A stretch of 64,000 bases of DNA. It comes from Diadema setosum. Its lineage: Eukaryota; Echinodermata; Echinoidea; Diadematoida; Diadematidae. Below the pieces are notes generated by a model. That model did no database searches. It had not been told where the DNA came from and was given only the letters and a program-made list of their open reading frames with translations. The translations under genes were made by a program, and so were the position numbers. This document shows positions 38,795 to 53,500 of this stretch, one piece after another; position 1 is the stretch's first letter; every line of letters starts with the position of its first letter. Location of the stretch: assembly GCF_964275005.1 (NCBI RefSeq), contig NC_092698.1, positions 29,181,447 through 29,245,446 on the forward strand, given 5' to 3'.

Positions 38795-39345
38795 GGGAAC
38801 CCGAAGTGGACCAAAATTTTTGTCCAGCCAAAACGGGAATTCATAGCAGAGTAAAGCAAGATTTTTTTTTAATTTATAATGTTACCTTAGGACTACCGCT
38901 AACAAATGGCAGTAAATTTTGTTTTCAAATGAACAGGTTTATAAATTACTGTGAACTTGAAAAAATATGAAAATTTCATTTTGCCCCAGACCATTGGAGC
39001 ACAGTGGTTTACGAAACGGGGCAAAGTGAAACACTTCTCCTATAAAGGTTGTCTTCTACGTAAAAAAACCCCATATACTTCCTGCTAGATTGTATAGCCT
39101 TGTGCATTCTTGTATAGTTTTGAATGTCCTGTTTCCTTAAAGACCTACTTACACAATCTTAAAATCAACATGGTTCCTAAAAACACACATACAATTACTT
39201 ATTTGCACGGCTCTGATATCAAAAGATGTAGCCTCCCCAGAGGGTCCTTGGTGCATAAACTTTAGATTCAAGACTGAATTTACATAGGTTTAATGGGGGT
39301 GTATCACTTTGCCCCGTGTTCCTCTTTGTCCCGGCTTCCCCCTAA
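38795..39345. mobile_element. Decayed MITE-like inverted repeat
   Basis: The left side has ggggaacccgaagtggacc and, further in, ggggcaaagtgaaacac. The right side carries the complementary gtatcactttgccccgtg and tgtcccggcttcccc. Matches are partial and no target duplication is clear. Confidence 0.35.
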
Positions 39346-42300
39346 TCATTTCTATTTCATCCATTTCTATCCATCATGGATAAAATGATTACCGACATGA
39401 AATCAAACCGAAATGATGAACTAAACTGAACTGATAAGAAACATAGTGTGCCTACAATTTGCCTGTGGGTTTTTCATGGCGAACACAATGACGCACGAGC
39501 GTAGTGCATTGGACTCTGTCTTCAAACAAAGTCTTTCACGTTATCAGCCATTATCCCAAGTTCCTTTATGAATCAGTTTAATAACTAAAATCAATATCAT
39601 CTGCTTATGATATCACAACGCGTCCGAATTCCTGTAAAATTGTGCATGCGGATGTGAGTGAGTTAGCAGATATTGTCTTATCTCAAGATATATCTTCGTT
39701 TGCGTTCGCTCATACTCGAATGATTTTGTTCATCAGAAAAAGTGACGATATTTGTATCAATTTTCTAATGCATGTCTGATAAGTAATCAAAATGAATAAC
39801 AGAACATTATGAACTGACTGCTGAGACAAAGGAGAAGAAACACATCGACATAAAAAGAACAATATAAACAACCCCCTATACAAATATTAAGGCATATTCT
39901 ACGCCTCTGCGTGTCTACAAGCACGAAGGATTAGGTAGCTATCAGGCAAGGCATATATGACTTGCATATATTGCATAGTACGAGTGTAGTATAGAGATAG
40001 GATTCAACCTTTATGGACCATTCTTTTCAACAGAATTGATATTGACTCAAGTTTATGGTACTTGCGGGGGTTTTGTTTTGTTTACATCACTGTGACGTGA
40101 TTTCATACGCTATGCCATGGTTGAACACTTAACTGAAGAAAATCACAGTGTACATCGACATCGACACTACACTGGTGACAGGAGCTTGACATAGTGGGAA
40201 AGGGACCATTTTGCAATTGTCTGCAAATCTTTTCCAAAACTTGTGACAAGGTTTTACCATGACATGTTGTAAGGACAGTTGAAGAGAGACTAACAGTGAA
40301 CAAAAGGGCATAGTTACAAGAAGAAGAAGAAGAAAGAAAGAAAGAAAGAAAGAAGGAAGGAAAGAAAGAAATGAGCACCGTTATGGTTACTGGTTCTGTA
40401 GATGGCTAAGTCAATTTAGGAGTGGTCAAACAGTATTGATTTTTTTTTTCCGATGGCCTCTATTTTGGAGAATCCACCTCAATACATGGATGGATAAAGG
40501 ACAGTGCTTGCTGACCAGTCTGTCTAGATAAAGATTTCCCTTTGTTGTTTGTTTGTGGGTTTTGTTTTTTTGGTTGTTGTTTTGTTTTTTTGGGGGGGGA
40601 TTTCTTCATTTTCATCCTGCCAAATATGAGGGTCAATTCCAGCCAAGTAAGGCTCCAAGGCTCTTAAAATCCATGGTTTATTAACACCTACAACTATACT
40701 TTGAGAGTGCTGGCTGGCACCAAATTAACGATGAAACAATTCGCATTAGTTGCAATACTTACTGCGATAAAACTACATTCCGCTGTTCACATAATAGGCC
40801 ATATGCGAATTCTACTCATGCACAAGCAACTGTAACAAACGTGATTATGACGATTCTGTCAGCCGAAATTATGTAAGATGTTAATTACTTGAAGAAATTG
40901 GATTGCTTTACAGAATATTGAAGGAATTTACAATAACACAAATATTTAGAAAAGGAAGATGAAGAAGGAAAGAGAAAGATTTGTGAAAATGAGCTTGTGC
41001 AATCAAGGGAAACGTCAGGAAAAGCAGCCATCTTTGCCGATACTGCAGTCGGACAGGCTTTTCGTTTTGCGGTCGTACAATTTCAGTTTGGGAAAATTGT
41101 TTACTTGCAGAAGATAACAACGATTATAGATAAATGAGATCAGTAACGCACTCTTTATACCACAACAAGAGGCAAACAGACTCTTTGGCATCCAACAATG
41201 CTAATGTCGCGCTCTAAATATGCCTCCAACTTTTATCCTGATACTTCACTCATTGAGCCCGTAGAAATCTTGCAGTAGAAAACATAACCTTATCGCCATT
41301 AACCTGACACGTCAGAATTTAGCTGAATATTATTGGATAAAGGCTATAAGCAAAGTGGTTAAAATCTTTCATTCTGCACAAAGTCAGAAAGAAATTTACA
41401 ATTATTTCGAAATTCAAAGGTGAACTCCTTGTTTGCTACAATATATGTTACCGATTTAGGAATATAACAGTAAATATCGCAATTTTTTGTTGTTGTTGTA
41501 AATTCTGCCGCCGAAACGATCTATAAGAGACAACAAATGGCTCAATGGAATATAATTTTCTCTTTGGTTCCTTATGAAAAGCTAAAAATGATTAGTAATA
41601 GATAAAATACAATGATGCACCAAAAACACACAGGTAGAACAGGACATAACATGGATGTTCCGTGTGTGAGAGTTATAAAAATCAGACACGTAATTATAAT
41701 GCCGCTTCATTCATTCATCCTATAAAGAGTCCAGCCTCCCATTCAACTGGACCGCATGGAAGACCGGCTTAAGTGTATAGCTGAATATGGGCTATCCAGC
41801 CATCTTCTCAGATGGAAATGAAAGAGAAAACATAAAACAAACACACAAACAAGCAAACAAATCTGAATTCTAGCACTGGATGGGTTCATCAACAAACTCG
41901 ATGAAAGGTTTTCGTTTTCGTTGCAATTACTGCTGAACTGCTGAAGATGGCAAAGAGTTTATCTTTTCAACCGAGACACACTATTCACCTGTTTATTGAC
42001 CATCAGTTATCAATAATTTCCTGATACGAGTTATTTGATACAGTTCTCCGCATACATGTCTTCTTCATTAGATTACGCTGATTATAATATTTCATCAATG
42101 GCCAGGTTACACAACGCTCAGCTTACCGCAGTATGATCAAAATATGTCTGGGTTCTGATTAGTTACCTCAAGCAACGTGGAGACACTGGACAGAACACAT
42201 TTATTTTTCGGAGCTATATATACCATACCCAAAAATGAAAATATGGAGTGGCGAGGGGGGGGGGGGGCGGTAGAATTGCAGCTTTATTTGATGAATGATA

Positions 42301-43761
42301 ATGATGTGAGGATTCGAAACGGTATACAATCATGTACAAGACACTTGGAGTATAATTATGATACCCTCCTTCCCCCCCCCCAAAAAAAAAAAAAATATAT
42401 AAAAAATATAAATATATGAATATCAATATGCGTAATTGTATTGCAAGTAGAGCATGACGATTAGAAATTACCAAAAAAGAGCTAGTCTGTAAAGACTACA
42501 AACACATCTATTTCGTTGAATAAATGAGCCTTTACACAAGTTAAGCACTCAAACATTATTGTAGACAGAGAGAACGATATTTGGTGGGAACATTAGCAAA
42601 AGAGAATTGGTTCTCTTGCAGAAAGGCAATTGCCATGGACTGATTATAAAAAGGATGTTTTTTTTTTTTTTTTTTTTTACTGCAGCAGTGACTTCTCATT
42701 GGTATACATAATTACTTGATGAAGTAATGAAAGAATAGATGGACATAAAAAGGGAGAAAGAGAGAGAAGGGCACAGTCTGCGTGGCATAGTCTGCTCCAT
42801 CACGTCTTAACACTATATGCTTGTCCGATATAGCAAGAGATTAAAATGTTGGTGCAGGGTCGAGCGAACTTGTGAAGGGTACAAAGGGGGCAAAGGAAAC
42901 GACTGAGCACTCTTGTCGGTCGGCACTCGACATACCTCGACCCAGTCAAACATACAACTCTGCACACCTGCGATACTGACCAAAGAAAAGAAATGATACA
43001 GTTGAATGTTCAATCCGCTTGCCTTTATTCTTTCTCCCTCATAATTGAGAAAGATTTTTTTTTTTGATCTGCGAGAGCTTAACTTGTCGCTTTCATTGGC
43101 AGACAGACATGCGTGTATTATTATCCAACCGCCTATATACCATGACATAGACAAAAAGTTCGACCCTATTGCTATTGCTCAGTATCGAAAATTTGGGATC
43201 TGTGTTATGTCCTTACGTTCAAAAGGTCTTCAAGCGTGACATTTCATTGTAGCTCTTGTTAAAAGAGATGATAACGTACATTCATACATGAGTGGATCTC
43301 ACGTGCAACAAGTTCAATATGTATTATCGCTGCATACAGATAATTTGACGACGAATTGTGCATGAAAAACGAGCAAGTCATTTTACCTGCCTGCTTCAGA
43401 GGGTAAAGTATGTCACTGTAATATATTTTTCTTTGCACAAGCATTAGTTTTGTTTCCTTTGCTGTTTCCCTTTCATATATTTCTTTTTTGTTCACCTCTA
43501 TTTGCCATGAGTTCGTCACCTCAGTTATGAGTAAAACACTTTAGCCCTAAATCATGTCAGCTGCACGTGATCTTGAAAGCTTTGCAACTAATAAAAGTGA
43601 TTTTTTTTTTCTGTTGTCATTTCAGAAACCTATACGAAAGTCGGATGGAAGATCTACTATGGGCTCAAAATGTTTGACAAGCATATTATTTCCAAACTTT
43701 TGCAAAATTGAATACCATTAAAAATCTAACAATTTCTACTCGGGACACTGTGACATTTGTT

Positions 43762-44086
43762 ATGAAGAAAAAAATCTTCGTAGAGTCACGACAAGAACAC
43801 ACATCTCATTCCAATATGACGTCGTCCAATCGGACAATCAGTGGCGTGGACATCACCCTCGGTGCTGCCGACGAACTCCTGCGCGATCTCGATGACGCGA
43901 TCATAGAGGAACACGTTGGAAAAGTTCGCCGTGACGGAGAGAGTTCACCCGACTCGGGCCACAGCTCTGGAAGCGAAAACGGTCGTGAACACGACCAAGC
44001 CGAGGGACGTGCTCTGCTCAGCTACGTAGAAGAACATGTGATCGGGAAAGACACGTGGTCTCCTGGACCATTTGGAGAAAGACTAG
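43762..44086 (+). CDS. Copy B exon 1: N-terminal coding exon
   Basis: This exon ends CTA-G before gttaga at phase 1, which fits exon 2 and gives [13 protein letters not shown]. Two in-frame ATGs are possible, at 43762 (MKKKIFVES) and 43816 (MTSSNRTISG). A candidate splice acceptor (ttcag) ends at 43625, so a 5' UTR intron is likely and the promoter may lie further upstream. About 55 residues are Ser/Asp/Glu/Gly-rich and probably disordered, followed by a helix-like ALLSYVEEHVIG. No signal peptide or membrane segment is seen. An equivalent exon was searched for by eye in 1-7231 and not found for copy A, so it probably lies left of the window. Confidence 0.75.
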
Positions 44087-44501
44087 GTTAGATATTCAAT
44101 TCTCCTATGAATCATGCTATCATTTGGTGTGTAGTTTCTGTTATATATTCACGGCTCGACGTTAGCGGAGGCCTGGTGGCCCGATGGTCCGATGGTCCGG
44201 GGCCTATAAAGATCGACGTCGGGCCACCAAAATTTCAAACAGACCATCTTTTGGTGGCCTGACTGGGCAACTAAGATTCGAAATAGGGCCTAGATTGTTA
44301 TACTTCCTTTTGTTTATAATGAATTCCTTGAGAAAAAAAAAATTGTGTCGAGCTCTGTATTACATAATAATTATATAAATATATGAATATATAAGAGAAT
44401 CTAATGTATTACATGTATAAATATATAAGTATCTGAATATATGTATATAATTATATATGAATGTAAAATGTATATACATAAATATGTATATAAACGAAAA
44501 A

Positions 44502-44541
<40 letters not shown>

Positions 44542-47500
44542 TCGTTCATTTTTTGTTAAACGGATCAGGTACTAGTAGACTGAATGACGCTTGCGTATCA
44601 ACACAGATGTAACGTACTTACGAAAAAAAAAAACAATCGATGACCTCTATTTGCCAGAAGAGTTCAAAGTACTCGTCTAACTTACTTTGACCTGTCAGAC
44701 AATGGTCAAACTTCTCTAAATCTGGAAACGCATCTTGAACTGTTAAAGCCACCATTTGTTCAGTTTCTTTTTGTTTTCCTCCCTTGAGATATTTCGTCCT
44801 AATCCTGCACGTAACGCATGAGTGCCCACCTAAATCCATGAAAAGCCACTACCAATACCTGTCCGTGATAGTACCTGTCAGTTGTCTATTCCGAGTATCA
44901 TCACTCTGTCTCAAAATAATTAAGCACTTACTTGCAGAACACACCTGGGCAGAAACAAACACACTTCAACAAACTCAACTGCAGGCATGGATAATGCAGA
45001 TACTAGTAGATACATATAGGCAGAGGAAATACACGAGTCATTGAATCATGCTGATCTTGGAAGCAGTCTGATTGAAAGATTACTATATTATGACACAACT
45101 GCTATTATATAAGATATGGAAATCGGATGATTACATCGCTATTTTATTTTAACACCTAGGTAATTACATGATTGTCATTTTAACATATTTGTATAATAAC
45201 TTTTTGTTAAATCGATGCATTATTTGACCTTTTATTGTTTTGATTTTTCATTTCAGTGAAAAAGAAAATTCTTGGTCAGTCAATAAACTAAACACGCCAT
45301 CTAATTTAAATCGAGTAAATAATCACGAGGAGTGATTCAACACGGATATTTCATGACTTCCATCCTGTCCCGTTACACAAGGGTTGTGACGAGCGAGGGT
45401 GACGTAGGGGAGGGAATCGAAAAGACATAGGCTTATGCATGTAAACAGTGACGTACACAGTCATGATGTCACGATTCGATCAATATACAGTCGTCAGTAT
45501 ATGTAAAATTTACACAACAAGGGCATTTGCGCGATATCATTTGAATTGTCTTTTTACCGTATTCCAGGACAATTTTTGTGCAAAATTGAACACCAGCCTG
45601 ACCAGTGCTAACCGTGGTTTATGTCCTCCTAGGGTAAAGTTCTTGTGTGTGTGTCTCTGTGTGTGTGTGTGTGCGCGCGCGTTTTTCTGTTTTGTTTTTT
45701 TTTTTTTTTCGTGGGATATCGATAGGCTTTTACATAGAATGACTATTATTCTATACTGAGCATCGTTAATAGCCGTGACTGGAGTGTGTGGCTTAAGGAA
45801 GGTACTATAGTAGTTCCATTCCGTTCGATTCTGGAGAATGGAACGTTCCGCTCGACTCCCAAAGATAAACAGATTAGTGTCAGTTGCCTTTTCATTGAAA
45901 CAAAAAGAGACAGGAAGAAGGGAGGGTGAGGAAGGAGGGGTGAGGGAGGGGTGAGGAGATACCTTGTCTGGTAGAACTTGGAATACCATGAATAATAAAG
46001 GATTACTTAAAACGATACCTGATTAGGAGGATGTCGTAACAATGAGATGTAATCGAAAACGGTTTGCAGGTAGACATAAGATCAACTCAAGGGTGACAAA
46101 GGCTCAACAAAGAGCAAAGGGAATTCAAAGACGCTGCTTCTGTGTCACATTCTTTAATAGTTTAATTTTATTAGCGTAACCAACTAACTTCAATGCAGCT
46201 TAACTCGTGTTGCCAAAACAAGTGCCAGACAAGGGTCAAAAGGATATTTCATGGCTCGGAAATCTTTAAGATGAGTTTGTAAGAAACCTCATCACCAAAT
46301 AGTGTGAATATTCCAGTATACAGTACCAGTCAAAGAAAAGGGTGGTGGTCCAGCGTTAATCAGCTTACTATACCGACAAAACTCTACTCCAAAATCAGAT
46401 TTCTATCCTGTATACCGCTTTGACAGCATCCGTTCGAATATCCAAAAAACAAGATAAGAGAAAAAAAAAGAAGAAAATGAACACTGAACAACGAACTTTA
46501 CAGTTCTTGAGTGATTTTAATGATGTTTAATGACGTTGTTTTGTTTTAAAGGGATTGTACAGGTTCGGTTGAGATGGGGCTTGAGGTTATTATCGTTTTT
46601 TTATCATTATTTGTTTTTTAAAGATAATGAGAAATCTCTTATGAGATATGAGTGAGCATGTTTTTCTAAGAGGATTTCAAAGTTCATTTGATGAAAATTA
46701 ATTTTGAAATGGCTGAGATATCCAAAACAAAGCGATCCTGATAAAAGGTGGGACCCACTTTTTATTACAATCGCTTTGTTTTACTTTTTTGTTGGATATC
46801 TCAGCCACTTCAAAACCGATTTTCATCAAATAAAGTTTGAATTCCTCTTAGAATATTGTATGCTTTGCAAACTTTTCATGAAGTGGTTTCTAAGTATCTC
46901 GCAAAAAGTTAAAAGCTGAATTCTCTCCTTAACCAATACTATACCATCCCTTTAAGGTTGTTTTCTTCTGCTAGTCTTTTGTTTTTGTATCATTATTTCA
47001 CACAATTTTACATAAAGGACTCGGTGTTTTTAATTCTGTCTTGTCCCTTTTCTGTGCTGTGTGAGACTTATGCTTTCGATTACATTGATACAATCACATG
47101 ACAATGAATATCCTTGGCCTACATTCATGTAAACATGTGTACATTATAAATGCAAAGTAATACTAAAAACAAAGGGAAAACTGACAAGAAACGAATTAGT
47201 GACAATTTTGAGCAAAGAAAATGTCTTTGAGAAAAGAAAGAAAAAAATATATACATAAAGTGTGTGTGCATGTGTATGTGTGTGTGTATGTGTATGTGTG
47301 TGTATGTGTATGTGTGTGTATGTGCGTGTGTATGTGTGTGTGCGTCTACATGTATGTAATTATATGTATGTATGTATATGTTTCATACAATGTATGGTTA
47401 AAGTATAAGCGTATCATATCCTACAATATTGCTTTACCGGTTTGCAGCCAATATGTAAAACATTTTCTTCCTTTCCAACCTCAACCAGGGAAATCCGTGT

Positions 47501-50500
47501 TTCTTTTATCTACCCATTACAAGTTCTTTGACTGAAATGCTAATAGACAGACATGAGAATTGAATATGTTAGTGATGATCATTTTGATGTAATTATATGA
47601 TGTCTGTAGAAGCTGGTGTGACAATGTTCGTCAGAATCGGGGACTCCATTTTATAATCTGTATCGTGTATAACTTCTCATCACAAGAACTCACTTCAGTT
47701 AAAATTGCCATGTGTATATAGGAGCACGATGTCTCCATGTACACAGAACAGGTATCTCGGTTATCATGGTAAATAACCAGGGTATATCAACAATCGTTCT
47801 TTTTTTCTCGTTACCGATGGAAAAATCGCGTGAGTGGACAGGGAAATGGAGAGTACACAAAATTCCGGGTTTTATGTCACGAGACAGGTCTTTAAAAATT
47901 TGACTAAAAGGCCACAACAAAATGAGATAGATGTAAGAAAGAACACAATTCTATAATCCCTATACAGTCTTGACTCCTGACTAATGCCAACATGCTGCGT
48001 GATATTCGAACAGATTTTGACGTACAGTAAGGTTCAGATGTTATTAGTAGTTGTTTGCATGTGGGGGTTTTGCTTGTGTGTGTACATTGAATACACAATA
48101 ATGTAAGTCAATGCTTGGTGACCATATCTTCTCGGCGCTTTTCTTCTGCCACTGACATTTCAGCCCACCTTGATGGATCAGAAACCTTTTTCCCCCTTAG
48201 TTTCTCAGTATGAAAGCTTGAGAGTATATATACCATCGCGATGTAACGCAAACACACACGATCAGTTTAGGGTCAAGCGCAAATAATATTTCTCGCCTGA
48301 CTGACGACCCATAATCATTCTGGGAGAATCATGCTTTTGGAATCAAACAGAAAAATAGCCATTTTGTTGATGTTGTTGTTCCTTCTCTCTTTTCATTTTG
48401 TTTGTCTTTTGCACCAGTGGTCTACTGTGACTACACGGCGTCGGGGAGGTAAGAACAATGTCCCCTATATAAATAGTGGTGTATATATCAATAGAGTGGG
48501 GGGGGGGGGGGGGGGAGGGAATGAAGAAGAATTTGACATATTCGACAATGCAGTTTTGTTCGCCAAAGAAATGACAATGGGCGAATGTTCTGGATGATTC
48601 CTGTGTAGCATTGTCATGTAGAGTGGATTTTATTCGGGTAAAAGATGAAGGATGCAATCGTTGATAAGTTGGAGGTATCGCGAACGCAAAATTTGTCTTC
48701 TGTTTGTATTGAATTAAAGAGACTTTATTATCACGACTGACTAACATAAACTAATACGAGAGCTCATTATTTTATTCAACAAGAAAGGAAACAGTCAGAT
48801 ATGTCATCCCTGACAGAAGTGTGAGAGAGAGAGAGAAACAAATCAAACAACCTATACCATGGCTACTTGAAATCATGCGGATTATCATGCACGTCTGTAA
48901 TGAACGTATACCATTAAGTATTATCCAGGAACAATGGGGCATTTTCTTATAGGGCCCATCAGTATACATATTCTTTGGCCTAACATTACTGTATGAACGT
49001 TTCCGAATGCAAAACATCATGGAAGTTTTTCAACGATTCCGTCAGTACCTTAACAACCTGCGATCCAACATTCATGCTGACTGTGCTTAAAGATAAATAA
49101 CAAAAATATGGAAATAAACCCAAACAGATATTATTGGAGTAACCTATGATGTGGTAAAAATTCTACCAATCGTCTTATGCTTTGTCAACAAGCAATTCAT
49201 TTCAACACCTTGAACTAGCCTCCACACAAAAGGCGCCAATTTTAAATTCAGAATCTCACGACGGCTTTTGGGATCAACATCATTTTTTAACCACTTATTA
49301 TGATAAGGATTGCGTTGCCTCACAGACGCGCAGCTCAAAATTATGACATAAACATACGAAATTTTTGTGCCAAAATTTAGGTAGAAGTGGCAGTGTCTTA
49401 ATTCCGTTTTTTTTTTTCAGACCCCTGTCTTTCATTGAGGATTACATCAAAGATCACGTTCAACCCTTGTATGCCAACACGCACACGACAACGGGACTCA
49501 TGGCACGACAGACCACCAAATTTCGGCACGAGGCAAGGTATCATAGACAATGTTGGGAGTGGTCCCTCTCTTTTTCCTCCAACTGTTTCACATCTATACT
49601 GATTGCCAATGGTTATTCTGTCTTCTGTTTTGTTGATCTCCAGTCGCACACAACTTGGGTGAATGAATATCGCATTCGATTAAAAAAAGTTGGATTACCG
49701 AGCTTTCTTTAAAAAAGGTAGAATAGTCAAATTCAAGTTTTCAGTGTTTTTTTTTTATCTTTTGCCTCAAGAACATGACAGATATTGATCATCACAAAGT
49801 CATAACAACACATAGAATGCAAAATTGGTATTGATAGATTGTAGACAGTTCGTGAATGAATAGCGGTAGTATTGCATTATGAAATAAACGCATGGCGTAC
49901 ATTCGTATAGGCCTTTTGTCCCGGATAACTTTTGAGAAGAGGAAACACACGTGCACACGCAAAGCCCTCAAACTTTCCCTAACTCTCTCTTAAAACCAAC
50001 CAAACAATCTCACTGCACTTTACGAATATGTTTGTTTGTTTATTGACTCGTGAAAATGTTTGCAAATTAATTCAAAAAAAAAAATAATCTTAAAGAGACA
50101 TCATCAAGAAGTGCGTGAACGCCACCGAAGAGGACGCCCTCATCTTCACCGGTAGCGGGACGACGGGTGCCGTCAACAAGCTCGTCTCCGCGCTCATGCT
50201 CAAGGGCGCCCGAGCTAAGAAAACGGTAAGGAGGATCGCTCGATATTCCTTCCATTCTGATGATGGACTTATTATTGCACATTCCACTCCGAGGAAAAAT
50301 TCTAATATCTTGCGTGAGTGCTCTCTCACGAGGACGCAATTGCCCCATTGGCAACGGAGTGAAAATTTGGGTTACATTGATTTTGACAGGTTCTTCAAAG
50401 TTCCATTTTAGATCACAAGAAGAGATGTACGGTGATATTCGTCTCGAACACTACAACAAGATATGTCGTACAAGTACAAAAGGAAAGCATTCGACGTTCA

Positions 50501-53500
50501 TACATACCTAGATGAATTAGAGTTCTTGTTCAAGTTATTGACGGCCTAGAAAAATATTTGCCCAAGGCGTGATTTGACGTCGGCATAATCAATCCTCGTT
50601 TCAAACAATTCCCTCTTTGTGTTGTTGACTTTTTTTTTAATATGATTTTTCAGTTATGGAAAAGTGACGCGCGTTTTATAGAAAGACTGAGCAGAGAAAA
50701 AAAAGTGCACCTGCTTCTGAACAAAACTCATGAAATGAAAACACCTCACCGTCAGCTTCGGCATAAACATTTCTATCCGTTGAAAAAGGGGTCAAGTATT
50801 AACAAAGAATTGACAGGTTTGGGAAGTTCTGTAAAGAAACGATCAATGCTCTTTTTCAATTGTGTGGGGGAAAATTCTTATGTCCCCATTTTCAATAAGA
50901 AGACGTATATATCATTATATGAATGAACAAATAGGGTATTGTGTGATGCGTGATGCAATCACTGTTGAGAGGATTTAAATCACCTTTGAATTCAAAATTC
51001 AGAACATGACGACAGAATAAAAAAGAGAGAGAGAGAAAAAAGACAGATAGATACAGACATGCAGACAGACAGATAGACAGAGATAACAAGATAGAGAGAG
51101 AGAGAGAGAGAGAGAGAATCGGCGAAACAAACGGACAGACAGACAGACAGACAGACGGACAGAAGTGAGGTTCGTTTAGCAATTGATTCCACTATAAGAT
51201 CTCAACGTATCGTATTCTCTTATGCAGGATTTACAAAAAAATAACGATACTCGGGTCAACTACAGTATTTTGCCTAAATCACTCAGACATGATACTGTCA
51301 TGTCTATATAATTATGCTTCTATCATTACAGGTGGTGTTCGTTGGACCCTATGAGCACCATTCTAACATTCTACCTTGGAAGGAGTCTGGGGCAAAAGTA
51401 AGCATGTTTATATGATTTCGTCTTGGTTAATTAGTTTGCTTTTAAGTTGATGATATTTCAGGGGAGGGGTGTATTTTAATCTGATAGGGAGGGGAGGGAA
51501 GGGACATGCCTTTTGTCATGTCTGTTGCTTGGTAACAGCTTACTGCTTTCTCTCGCAACGTCTATAGATGAGTGAGTTTTATGAAGGCGGTTTTTTAAAT
51601 CGATTTCAAGGATATGAGAGGCTTTGCTATTGACGCGTCCTCGTACAGAGCTGTTTCTCCTTCACATTAGAAAAAGCCGTGTATATATATATATATATAT
51701 TTGCAACTTGCTTTACTTCTTATTTTGCTAATTATTTCATCAGTTTGTGTCTACATACACTTACCTTTTTTAAAAACTAATATTTCATCACAGATTGTCA
51801 GGATTCGAGACGACGAGCAAGGATTGGTAAACACCAGAATCCTGGAACAACAGTTGGTGGTGAGTTAATGCGTCACATTTTATTAACGCGCTAGATGTTT
51901 AAGGTCAAAATAACAACTGAACACACTTGAAGATAAGCCCTATATGAAAATATATGAACAATCTGGGAATGCACAACAACAGCAAACCTAAAACAATGAC
52001 TCGTTCCTCTGGTGAAAGTAGGCAACGCAGAGAAGAGTATTAGGCCAGCCATAAAATAGTCGAAAGCTGTTTTTACTTTAAGCGCATGGACGCTTGACTT
52101 CATCCATGCAGGCTACAATGGGCTGGTCGGGCCCACAGAGACCCTACAAAAGTAAAAGCGCATCGATGTGTTCTATTGTGAATTATTAAAGGGTCTGGAT
52201 ACTTCATCCCCATCTATAGAGCTCAAAGCAGGCTTTAACATTGGGCTCATTGAGAGCAAGGTCATCAACACACACTCTTCTTGATTAAGCTGGCTATGGT
52301 TTAGAACGACACCTAGATCCACCAAAAACAACAACAACAACAAAAGCAACCAAACAAACAAAAGGAAAAAACTAACGCTTTGAAAATCTCCGTCTAGTGT
52401 GAAAAAGAAAGAAATAAAAAAAGAGGATTATCGTAGAGTAGGTATACTGAACAGAAAGCGACAGTGTGTTCCTTGTTTACACTCCCAAAAGTTTGGAGAA
52501 AAAGACAAGCTGACTCACCTATGTTGTTTGAGTTCCTCCATCGTTTATTCTTCCGCCATTATCGAATTTCAGAAATCTCTTGCAGAGGACACTCCTAGTG
52601 AAGAAATTATTTGTGTTTTCTGCATGCCTTACTGTCCGGTGCTTATATCCTCGGAGAACATTAGTTTACATCAATGCATTACTACCAGCTGTTATCAGTT
52701 ATTGACCTTAATTTTCACACCTTTACAATTTAGATTCACCAGTACACTCTCATTTGCGGTTGCATTAATGTGATAAGCACCATCAAAGAGAATTGTTATC
52801 AGTAAAAGTGTTTTTTTACACCCTTTGCTTAATGACACTAGATAAAAAGATAACAGCAGAGTAAACGTTATAGGTATACTCTTTGGTATCATCTTTCCAA
52901 CGGCGTAAATCCGTACTGAGGAGTGGGGGGGATGGTCACCATCACCACGATTACAAGCCCATAACCGGACCGGGGGGGGGGGGGGGGGGGGGGGAAGAAG
53001 CTTGGTGCCCCCCCCCCCCACACACACACACACACACACACTTTACAGGGACCGGATGTCCCACTCTTTTGCATGAAATATAAAGTGGGAGGAAAGTGGC
53101 AGCAAAAATATGAAGACTTTTTGTTCTTGTTGCTTTTTTTTTTTTTTGCTTGTCAGATGACTTTCGGCGGAAAATCAGACCTTAAAAGTATGAAGACATT
53201 TTTTTGTTTTTTAAATATCTGTGAGAGGGAGCGGAGCGACCGAATGGGGGGAGGGTGTGTAGGGGGGGGGGTATCCCTCTCCCACACGAGGAAGATTTTG
53301 CATTTTCAGACCTGAAATTCAGCGATCTGGTGCACACTTTTGGTGAAAATTTTCTTTTCTTTTCTTAAAAGAAAAATAAGAAAATGAAATATTCACAATA
53401 TATTATTGAAAGACTAAATCGTGGTATTTCAGCTCTTGCTCCGCCTGTGCGACATCACTGTGAAGGCCTACTAAATAGTGGGGCCTATCACCGGCGTAGA

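Larger units (their letters stand above)
34828..43625. other. Intergenic DNA between gene C and copy B
   Basis: Mostly AT-rich with simple repeats: (GT)n at 36038-36067, (AAG/AAAG)n at 40318-40365 and poly-T at 42659-42678. It includes the GC-rich segment at 37.0-37.4 kb and a decayed inverted repeat near 38795-39345 (ggggcaaagtgaaacac against gtatcactttgcccc). A first exon of copy B may lie here, but none could be fixed. Confidence 0.4.

Noticed and set aside
43708-43761. Extension of copy B coding to 43708
   Set aside because: The codon at 43708 is TTG, not ATG; the first in-frame ATG is at 43762.
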